DNA of 28,622 nucleotides, taken from positions 1 through 28,622 of the forward strand of contig USBT01000012.1 of NCBI GenBank assembly GCA_900553025.1, read 5' to 3'. Below are positions 8,696 to 14,404 of this stretch, piece by piece. Each line of letters begins with the position of its first letter. The first letter of the stretch is position 1. Made by a program: the position numbers and the translations under genes. Under the pieces are notes generated by a model. The model was not told the DNA's origin. It worked only from the letters and a program-made list of their open reading frames with translations, and searched no databases. Source of the stretch: an uncultured Eubacteriales bacterium. GTDB lineage: Bacteria > Bacillota > Clostridia > Peptostreptococcales > Anaerovoracaceae.

Positions 8696-9484
8696 CTAAA
8701 TGTAGACTATATTACAAGCTTTTATCCATATCGTCACCGCAAGCATGAACGCCCCGAGACAGCCGATAAGTATCATCGTTTGACTATTTTGTTCATAATG
8801 CTCCTCAATCATCTTAAGCTCCCCATCATAACCACGCGCTTCCATGGCGTCGAATAAGCTTCCTGACCGCTTGAGAGAATTTATGAAAAGTGCTGACAGC
8901 ATAGCTCCAAATGACTTGATTGATGTACTGTAATTGCGATATCCGAGCCTTGACTTTTGGGAGGTTGTAATGTTTACTGCAACATTCAACAAAATAAAAA
9001 TAAATCGATAAATTAACATCATAAGTTCGACGAAAATTTTCGGAAGATGCCAGCGTTTAAGTACGGAAATTATATCCGGCATCGTTGTGTTTAGCGATAG
9101 AAAATATAGGCTTGATACTGATGCCAGTGCTGTCATTATGAGCTGAAAGCCTTTCCACATTCCGATTTTGCTTCCAGTTAGATAATAGTTCCCTATTGGA
9201 ATAGCGTAAAAATCCAATGTCGTCCTTGATATATTGACAAAAAGTGCGATGGTCCCAAAGATTAGAAATGAAAGTGGCCACGTTAGTAATATTCTATATC
9301 TTTTGCCATTTAATCCGCCCTTAACGACATTCAAATAATAATTCAGAAGCAAAATACCTATGGCGAGAAAAACAGATCTGCTCGCAATTAGAAGGATGAG
9401 CGTCAAAATACAATAGAGTACCTTTTCGCTCGGGTTCACATATCTAAGTTTTGAGTAATAGCACAATTTATCTATAATAAGCAT
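8696..9484 (-). CDS. cbiQ: Cobalt ECF transporter transmembrane protein CbiQ
   Basis: Membrane subunit that couples the CbiO ATPase to the substrate-binding CbiM. The 262 aa protein shows about five or six hydrophobic segments (roughly 22-50, 66-86, 112-132, 148-170, 190-205 and 236-256). The coupling-helix motif MEARGYDGEL at about 214-223 is the hallmark Ala-Arg-Gly of T-components, and SQKSRLGYRN at 175-184 is a second conserved cytoplasmic segment. Start ATG at 9484 is preceded by AAGGG. Unlike the other genes of the operon it is separated from its upstream neighbour by 116 bases that contain a strong terminator-like hairpin, so its level may differ from that of cbiM and cbiN. Confidence 0.92.
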   Translation of the reverse strand: MLIIDKLCYYSKLRYVNPSEKVLYCILTLILLIASRSVFLAIGILLLNYYLNVVKGGLNGKRYRILLTWPLSFLIFGTIALFVNISRTTLDFYAIPIGNYYLTGSKIGMWKGFQLIMTALASVSSLYFLSLNTTMPDIISVLKRWHLPKIFVELMMLIYRFIFILLNVAVNITTSQKSRLGYRNYSTSIKSFGAMLSALFINSLKRSGSLFDAMEARGYDGELKMIEEHYEQNSQTMILIGCLGAFMLAVTIWIKACNIVYI

Positions 9485-9495
9485 TTTAATCCCTT

Positions 9496-9528
9496 AAAAA
9501 TATGTCGGCCGAATATCCAGCCGACATA
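9496..9528 (-). terminator. Hairpin terminator or attenuator between cbiN and cbiQ
   Basis: Minus strand: TATGTCGGC (9528-9520) and GCCGACATA (9509-9501) form a perfect 9 bp stem with a 10-base loop, followed by five Us (9500-9496). It ends just before the cbiQ ribosome site, inside what is otherwise one operon. It may stop part of the transcripts or mark an RNA end that separates cbiMN from cbiQO. Confidence 0.75.
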
Positions 9529-9600
9529 AATATATCTCTAGTGTATAACTCTTGTATTATACAGTAAATACACTCAGATTTAATAATATTAGACTTAGTC

Positions 9601-9972
9601 TTAGTCTTCGTCGGCATCCTCAGGAATACCGTATTTTTTCCTGTCCTTAGCACGCTGTGTAAGCTTACCGAGAATAAATGCTACTACACCTACACCAATA
9701 CCTGTTTGAACGCAGAAAATTAGTGATTCAACTTCCCCTGGAAGCTCTCCGCCGAGCATTTTCTCAAGGATAGGCTCAGCCCAAGGCTCATACTCATAGT
9801 CCTCATCCGTAATTCCCTTTTGTTCTTTGACAATATCGCTGATTGCTCCGCTACCAGCATCGTCAGAGCCACCAAATTCAGCGTCCTTTAATGCAAATAG
9901 AGGGACAATGGCAAGTAGCACACAGATTATTATCAACAAAACAGCTAGTTTTGAACTACCTTTCTTATTCAT
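9601..9972 (-). CDS. cbiN: Cobalt ECF transporter accessory protein CbiN
   Basis: Small membrane protein required for cobalt loading by CbiM. From ATG 9972 it is 123 aa with two transmembrane segments, near residues 8-27 and 84-103. Between them is an acidic external loop with the family motif FGGSDDAG and YEPWAEPI. The ATG has a GGAGG site at good spacing, 10 bases after the cbiM stop. A longer in-frame start inside the end of cbiM would add MHRRNRRCK and lacks a ribosome site, so I rejected it. The tail is charged and ends in an acidic PEDADED. Confidence 0.92.
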   Translation of the reverse strand: MNKKGSSKLAVLLIIICVLLAIVPLFALKDAEFGGSDDAGSGAISDIVKEQKGITDEDYEYEPWAEPILEKMLGGELPGEVESLIFCVQTGIGVGVVAFILGKLTQRAKDRKKYGIPEDADED

Positions 9973-9982
9973 TTTACACCTC

Positions 9983-10729
9983 CTATTTCTGCGGTGCAAG
10001 ACCGATAGCTCTCATTTCAGGTTTAGCATAATTGATAAGAGCCATGTAAACAAGTGCGGACAGTATACCTTCGATAATTGCAAGTGGCACCTGAGTTGCA
10101 GCAAAGATTCCTAAGAACTTAGCAACTGACGCCATAACTCCGCCCGTTTCTGACGGATATGCAAATGCAAGTTGGAAACTTGTGATGCAATAAGTAAACA
10201 AATCTCCAAGGGCTGTTGCAAGGAATACAGCAAAAGGTTTGTTTATATTTGTTCCCTTAAGCCCCTTCCACAAAATCCAGGTGAGTATAGGCCCTCCGAT
10301 AGCCATTGAAAATGTATTGGAGCCTAGAGTTGTAAGTCCACCGTGTGCAAGGAGAATTGCCTGGAAAAGTAGAACAATAATTCCAAGTACACTCGTTGCT
10401 GCTGGACCGAACAAAACAGCACCAAGCCCAGTTCCTGTCATGTGTGAACAGCTTCCAGTAACGGATGGTATCTTGAGAGATGAAAGCACGAACACAAACG
10501 CTCCAGCCATAGCAACCAGAACCATCGTCCTTCTATTCTCTTCAGTTAGTTTTTTAATTTTGATAATACCTGCTACAACGAATGGAATCGAAACAGCCCC
10601 CCAAATTAAGCAGTGCGTAAGTGGCAAATACCCTTCCATGATGTGCATGCCGTGTGATACGGGCACAATTCCGAAAATGAGTGCAAAAGCCGTGCTCAAA
10701 GAAAGGAGAGTTTTCTCTCTTTTAGTCAT
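9983..10729 (-). CDS. cbiM: Cobalt ECF transporter substrate-binding protein CbiM
   Basis: Integral membrane S-component that binds Co2+ (or Ni2+). The 248 aa protein starts with a signal-like segment, and MHIMEGYLPL follows at about 28-37. After cleavage the Met-His N-terminus provides the metal-binding nitrogen ligands. PSVTGSCSHMTGTGLGA (about 89-105) holds the other conserved His, and LLAHGGLTTLGSN (about 127-139) is also characteristic. Start ATG 10729 is preceded by AGGAGG five bases away; the longer frame starting MFFYLQKEVI has no ribosome site. It is the first gene of cbiMNQO, preceded by a 300-base gap to the riboswitch aptamer, which suggests control by cobalamin with a possible second layer in between. 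Confidence 0.94.
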   Translation of the reverse strand: MTKREKTLLSLSTAFALIFGIVPVSHGMHIMEGYLPLTHCLIWGAVSIPFVVAGIIKIKKLTEENRRTMVLVAMAGAFVFVLSSLKIPSVTGSCSHMTGTGLGAVLFGPAATSVLGIIVLLFQAILLAHGGLTTLGSNTFSMAIGGPILTWILWKGLKGTNINKPFAVFLATALGDLFTYCITSFQLAFAYPSETGGVMASVAKFLGIFAATQVPLAIIEGILSALVYMALINYAKPEMRAIGLAPQK

Positions 10730-10956
10730 GATGACCTCCTTTTGTAAATAAAAAAACACTTAAAACAATAAGAAATTATGATACTTGGAAATGTCGGGAC
10801 GTCAAGGCTATAGCCGTGCAATCTTACGATTGCATATAAATTGCATATAAATTGCATGTAAACTATGGCATGCGTGTTTAAGCAAAGCCACCCGTAAAAC
10901 GGATGGTTTTATTTGTCCCATACGCTAGTGCATGAGTCGGAGCTTATATGTCCCAT
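10730..10956 (-). other. Structured leader between riboswitch terminator and cbiM
   Basis: About 227 bases with no ORF that I can support, but dense in structure on the minus strand. A 7 bp hairpin CCATCCG/CGGGTGG sits at 10906-10888. Three copies of an 11-base unit ATGCAATTTAT (the last one divergent) span 10857-10827. A perfect stem TGCAATC/GATTGCA closes a GTAA tetraloop at 10834-10817, and the palindrome GGCTATAGCC is at 10815-10806. TATGGGACA occurs twice, and GTCCC near 10800 could pair with either GGGAC. Function is unknown to me; it could be a further regulatory leader. Confidence 0.5.
10778..10805 (-). promoter_or_regulatory. Possible internal promoter for cbiM
   Basis: TTGACG (10805-10800), 16 bp spacer, TATCAT (10783-10778). 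It is downstream of the riboswitch terminator and would bypass it. The -35 directly abuts the palindrome GGCTATAGCC. Both hexamers match the consensus imperfectly, so this is a weak call. Confidence 0.3.
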
Positions 10957-10978
10957 AAAAAATGCCCAACAGGGCACT
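10957..10978 (-). terminator. Terminator of the cobalamin riboswitch
   Basis: Minus strand: TGCCC-TGTT-GGGCA stem (10976-10963) followed by six Us (10962-10957). The upstream segment ACAGGCA (11005-10999) can instead pair with TGCCCTGT (10976-10969) with one bulge, which would form an antiterminator. This fits an OFF switch in which ligand binding frees the terminator. Confidence 0.75.
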
Positions 10979-11029
10979 CAATTTAAAACACAAACCAATG
11001 CCTGTCATCTCTCGTAACATTCCGCATCA

Positions 11030-11259
11030 ATTCAGTGGCAGTTCTTCTGACTTCGATATCATAGGGCGTTTAGCCTTCCCAAAAGACTTATTATATGAAT
11101 TAGCAACCTGCGATATTGCTATTTCACAATATCATTCTATATCGCGATGCTATCTACAATGTCTTTCAGTGGCAGTTTTAAACGTCCTCCATCTTCACAG
11201 CGGCGGGACCGTGGAAGCTTTTACTTCCTTCTCTTTTAAACTTTATGTACCTACTGAAT
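11030..11259 (-). promoter_or_regulatory. Cobalamin (B12) riboswitch aptamer
   Basis: Minus-strand RNA element upstream of cbiMNQO. A closing stem P1 is formed by ATTCAGT (11259-11253) and ACTGAAT (11036-11030), a perfect 7 bp match. Conserved blocks follow in the expected order: a GGAAG/CTTCC stem near 11229-11213, CGGTCCCGCCGCTGTGA (11211-11195), GCCACTG (11173-11167), GGGAAGGC (11080-11073) and AAGTCAGAAGA (11053-11043). The terminator lies about 50 bases further on. It should sense adenosylcobalamin or a related form and reduce cobalt uptake when B12 is plentiful. Confidence 0.9.
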
Positions 11260-11271
11260 AATTTCATGAAT

Positions 11272-11300
11272 ATATTATCATTATAAATGTATAAAGTCAA
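11272..11300 (-). promoter_or_regulatory. Promoter of the cobalamin riboswitch and cbi operon
   Basis: TTGACT (11300-11295), 17 bp spacer, TAATAT (11277-11272). Initiation near 11265 would start the RNA just before the P1 stem of the riboswitch at 11259, an excellent fit in position. Confidence 0.6.
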
Positions 11301-11379
11301 TATGTTCATTTTCCTTATCATGATATCTATTATTGTTGCTCATTCCATATACTTTCAATGTTCGATTATTCTTCCTCAT
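11281..11379 (-). CDS. Small ORF, 32 aa, possibly a remnant of a SymE-like gene
   Basis: Starts at ATG 11379 behind a strong AAAAGGAG site six bases upstream and stops at TAA 11283-11281. The peptide begins MRKNNRTLKVYGMSNNNRY and then becomes polar with no hydrophobic stretch. The RTLKVYG beginning recalls the N-terminus of SymE-like toxins of clostridia, whose KGKWL core is missing here, so it may be a decayed copy. That resemblance is from memory and weak. Its 3' end overlaps the cbi promoter. An upstream inverted repeat CTATCGT/ACGATAG (11442-11402) and two copies of GGGTGCAT (11459-11452 and 11422-11415) could belong to its control region. Confidence 0.4.
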   Translation of the reverse strand: MRKNNRTLKVYGMSNNNRYHDKENEHIDFIHL

Positions 11380-11465
11380 AGTCAACTCCTTTTCTAAAAT
11401 GCTATCGTTAAAATATGCACCCTACTTACAATTACACGATAGAAATTTCAAATGCACCCACTATG

Positions 11466-11510
11466 AAAAACCGACCTTTGAAATCAGTAACAGCTAATCA
11501 CAAAGGCCGA
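11466..11510 (-). terminator. Terminator after the anchored surface protein
   Basis: Minus strand: CGGCCTTTG (11509-11501) pairs with CAAAGGTCG (11480-11472) over 9 bp including one G-U, with a 20-base loop, and is followed by GTTTTT (to 11466). It lies 23 bases after the stop of the 512 aa surface protein. Confidence 0.75.
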
Positions 11511-11532
11511 TATATTTTAGTTGAAGTTAATA

Positions 11533-13071
11533 TTAACTCTCTTTTATTCTCTTTCTAATTCCTACAGCAATAAGCAGTAGTCCTGATAATCCCATCAATG
11601 TACCATATAACGCTAGATTAGAGCTGTCGCCTGTCTTTGGCGATGTCTTATTATTTTGTATCTGTGGCTTGTTATTCTTACTGTAAATCGCATAGACCGT
11701 TATATCTTGATTTACTGCGGTAGTACCTGTAAATGCAGTTCCTTTACCGTCTTTTTGAGTATTCCACTCTTTGAAAGTATATCCACTCTTAGTTGGATTT
11801 TCTGGCATTGATTCATCAGTTAAACCATCATTATCAATAGTCTTGCCATTTTCTACTTTTACCTTGGCGTATTCCTCATCCTTATTTATGAATGTAACGG
11901 TATTGTTTGCTGGCTTATTTACTTTAAAGGTATATGATATTAGATTTGGTTTATCAGCTGGTGATGTACTATCACGACCATCTTCATTTTGTTTTGCAGC
12001 CATCATATAGTATGTTCTATAAATATAATCATCTGCACCCTTTTTACTCATATCCCTATTTTTTATCACTTCTTCATTAGTACCATAAGCCAAATCAAAT
12101 GCCCCATATGAATATCCTGTAATTTTCAGTTCTTTATCTACTTCTACATTATCGTTAATCTTTAGATTTGTAATTTCAAGTGAAATATTATTTAATTTGC
12201 TAATTAACTCAAATGTTTTTAAAAGCGATTTTTCTGATTTACTATTATCTTTACGAACATGAACTACTAAACGTTGCCCTTCAACTTCAGGAGTAATATT
12301 AAAACCACTAATTCCAGAAATAGAATATTTAGTATTTGAATCAACAGCAACTCCATTCGGTAAATCTAATACAAACACAAGTTCTGAATCAGAATCAGCA
12401 AAATCTTTCTTCCACGCGGAATTCATATGTGTATCCCATGATTGCTGAGGGGTTCCACCGTTATTAGCGCTATGAGTCCAAAGCAATGTAGCATTTAATG
12501 CTTTTTTCATTCTTGAAGTATCTAAGCTAAACTTAAGATTTATCCCTTCTTTTTTAGATAATTTTGCAATATCATCATGTTGCGTGTTGCCCGCTACTGA
12601 AATATCTCCGTAAACATATAAGTCATTATCTATAGGCATATTTGTTTTTACATCCATTTTAAATGCATTATATAAATCCATATTAAATTGTTGCAATACT
12701 TCTGGTGTTTGCATCAATGCTGGATTATCTGCCATCATTTTATATGCTGGGATTAAAAAATTGCCAAGATAATCATCTCCAGCAACATCAAGCAGTCCTG
12801 TTCTGTCAGTTCTAATTCCTGTATTCGGATAAAGTGATTTATCATCATTTGTTGAGAACGCTATACCATTAAGCGAACTTTTATCCGGCGTCATTAAATA
12901 TTTTGGAATTGGATTATTGCTTTTATATTGAACTTCTGCCCAATAATTATCCTTTACAAGATTTTTTATTGAATCAGGCATTCCATCAAAATTATTTTCT
13001 GCAAATACTGTTCCAAATGATGAAATTGTAAGTAGAACAGCAACTAAGACCGTACTAAAAATTTTCTTCAT
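11533..13071 (-). CDS. Sortase-anchored surface protein with InlB-type repeat
   Basis: Predicted cell-wall protein of 512 aa, function unknown. Residues 1-24 are a signal peptide ending VFA. A large domain of about 26-385 has no motif I can name. One Listeria/Bacteroides (InlB B) repeat follows at about 391-464, with the typical GYTFKEWNTQKDGKGTAFTG and ITVYAIY. The end is a sorting signal: SPKTG at 477-481, a hydrophobic stretch and the charged RKRIKES tail. SPKTG replaces the usual LPxTG. Start ATG has GAGGTGAC at good spacing, and the gene lies 12 bases after the 245 aa secreted protein, so both share a leader. By eye its middle (QSWDTHMNSAWKK, LVFVLDLPNGVAVD) resembles QWDRLVMFSQ, YTVYFPSNFKVN of that neighbour, which suggests related folds. 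It may be an adhesin. Confidence 0.85.
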   Translation of the reverse strand: MKKIFSTVLVAVLLTISSFGTVFAENNFDGMPDSIKNLVKDNYWAEVQYKSNNPIPKYLMTPDKSSLNGIAFSTNDDKSLYPNTGIRTDRTGLLDVAGDDYLGNFLIPAYKMMADNPALMQTPEVLQQFNMDLYNAFKMDVKTNMPIDNDLYVYGDISVAGNTQHDDIAKLSKKEGINLKFSLDTSRMKKALNATLLWTHSANNGGTPQQSWDTHMNSAWKKDFADSDSELVFVLDLPNGVAVDSNTKYSISGISGFNITPEVEGQRLVVHVRKDNSKSEKSLLKTFELISKLNNISLEITNLKINDNVEVDKELKITGYSYGAFDLAYGTNEEVIKNRDMSKKGADDYIYRTYYMMAAKQNEDGRDSTSPADKPNLISYTFKVNKPANNTVTFINKDEEYAKVKVENGKTIDNDGLTDESMPENPTKSGYTFKEWNTQKDGKGTAFTGTTAVNQDITVYAIYSKNNKPQIQNNKTSPKTGDSSNLALYGTLMGLSGLLLIAVGIRKRIKES

Positions 13072-13083
13072 ATTTTGTCACCT

Positions 13084-13821
13084 CTAACGAATAATATTTA
13101 AACTTGTTTTGGTAGCAGTAATGTCGACAATTTTATGTTCCCAAAACAAAACTTTTTTATAAAGTTCACACTTTCCGTCAGAAGATATATTTCCTAAATT
13201 ACTTACCGAAGGATCATTAATTTCTACGGAATATGGTATGTTAACTTTTATCTCATGACCTGTAGTGCCTTTTTCTTTTTCATATAATTTGAAGAATCCT
13301 TCATAGTCATTCCAGTTACCCAAATCAAATGTGAATGTTACAGAATTATTATCTTTATTATATGCTTTCTCTATTTTACTGATTGTGACAGTATTTTCTG
13401 AAAAAGTAATATCGTCTATATTTACTTTAAAATTACTTGGAAAATACACTGTGTATTTGGCATTAGGAAATTTTTGTCCTTGACTAAACATTACTAAACG
13501 ATCCCACTGTTTACCACCTGTTGAATGTCCTTTAATATCTGCAATATATTTATCATATGCACCTTCAAACAAATCACTCGCTTCAACGCTTCCAGAAACT
13601 GTTCCTTCATAATAAAGTTTGCCTTCTTTTGTAGCTTCTTTACCCTCTGCTTTAACAGTTTTGGATAAATCAATCGTGCCAGTAATTAAGTTACTTCCTT
13701 GTTCATAGTGACTTGGCACATTATTACTCGCAGCAAATACACTTGTTGTTCCGGCAAATATGCCAAACATCATTAGTAGAACCATTATTAAGCCCATAGA
13801 TTTTTTAATTATTTTTTTCAT
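13084..13821 (-). CDS. Secreted protein of unknown function
   Basis: From ATG 13821 the protein is 245 aa, with a signal peptide (KK-rich start, hydrophobic core, cleavage near VFAAS at residues 29-33). AAAGGAGG stands upstream at proper spacing; the longer frame starting MYFCQFF is unlikely because the site would be inside it. The mature part is polar and beta-rich in appearance, with no transmembrane segment, no repeat, no sorting motif and a short TSLNIIR end. It could be released, or held by the anchored 512 aa partner encoded 12 bases downstream, whose middle part looks similar. I cannot name a family. The gene is read through a leader containing the (GTCT)11 tract, so its expression may be phase variable. 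Confidence 0.75.
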   Translation of the reverse strand: MKKIIKKSMGLIMVLLMMFGIFAGTTSVFAASNNVPSHYEQGSNLITGTIDLSKTVKAEGKEATKEGKLYYEGTVSGSVEASDLFEGAYDKYIADIKGHSTGGKQWDRLVMFSQGQKFPNAKYTVYFPSNFKVNIDDITFSENTVTISKIEKAYNKDNNSVTFTFDLGNWNDYEGFFKLYEKEKGTTGHEIKVNIPYSVEINDPSVSNLGNISSDGKCELYKKVLFWEHKIVDITATKTSLNIIR

Positions 13822-13923
13822 TGCTATTATCCTCCTTTGTATTTGAAAAAGATTATAAAAAAATTGGCAAAAGTACATACCTATCCATCAGGTAAATATT
13901 CTTGCCAACTATAAGAATCTACA

Positions 13924-14013
<90 letters not shown>

Positions 14014-14049
14014 TACATGTCAACTCTTTTCATCTAATTATACAAGTGT

Positions 14050-14058
14050 ATTATATCA
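14050..14058 (-). promoter_or_regulatory. Candidate promoter for the secreted and anchored surface proteins
   Basis: Minus strand TGATATAAT (14058-14050) is a perfect extended -10. Initiation near 14043 would give a leader of about 220 bases carrying the repeat tract. An alternative is TTGACA (14023-14018), 18 bp, CACAAT (13999-13994), which would start transcription at the very edge of the tract (about 13987). The rest of this gene-free stretch (13822-14404) holds an inverted repeat TTGGCAA/TTGCCAA around 13864-13908, a GCCTGT/ACAGGC repeat near 14128-14170 and the zmp terminator. Confidence 0.45.
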
Positions 14059-14289
14059 ACTAAATCACTTTATTGCCAGTGCCATATGTCATATTTTTTC
14101 AAAAACCTTACACAATTATTTTACACTAACTTCGGAATTGCCTGTGTATGTTTTTTGTGGTTACAGGCGAAGTGACAGTGTGAGTGAAAGTTAGATGTGT
14201 ATGGAATGGTGATTATGTATGAAATGACATTGCATCTTAGTGATGATTAACTAGTCGTAGCTTTCGTGTACAAAGTATTAACTCACCCT

Positions 14290-14336
14290 AAACAAAATAT
14301 TAAACCCCCTCAACAAATAAATTGCTAAAGGGGTTT
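14290..14336 (-). terminator. Terminator after the M26-like protease
   Basis: Minus strand: AAACCCCTTT (14336-14327) pairs with GAGGGGGTTT (14311-14302) over 10 bp with two G-U pairs and a 15-base loop, followed by AATATTTTG. It lies about 70 bases after the protease stop. The plus strand also ends the stem in TTTTGCTT, so it may work weakly in both directions. Confidence 0.75.
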
Positions 14337-14404
14337 TGCTTATGTGCTTCATGTAATATTTTAACTAATATGAAACTGATTGCATCATCATATATATAAT
14401 ATGC

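Noticed and set aside
10239..10751. 170-codon plus-strand frame opposite cbiM
   Set aside because: It is the antisense of a clear cbiM gene, has no ribosome site and no protein-like features.
10860..10956. NiCo (czcD-type) riboswitch
   Set aside because: Only GGGACA is shared with what I remember of that class; its other core segments are missing.
11040..11167. Two tandem cobalamin riboswitches
   Set aside because: GCCACTG occurs twice, but the second copy is the 3' closing segment of one aptamer that pairs with its 5' end, and the core blocks occur only once.
10962..11261. 99-codon plus-strand frame across the riboswitch
   Set aside because: It lies entirely within the aptamer and terminator on the opposite strand and has no ribosome site.
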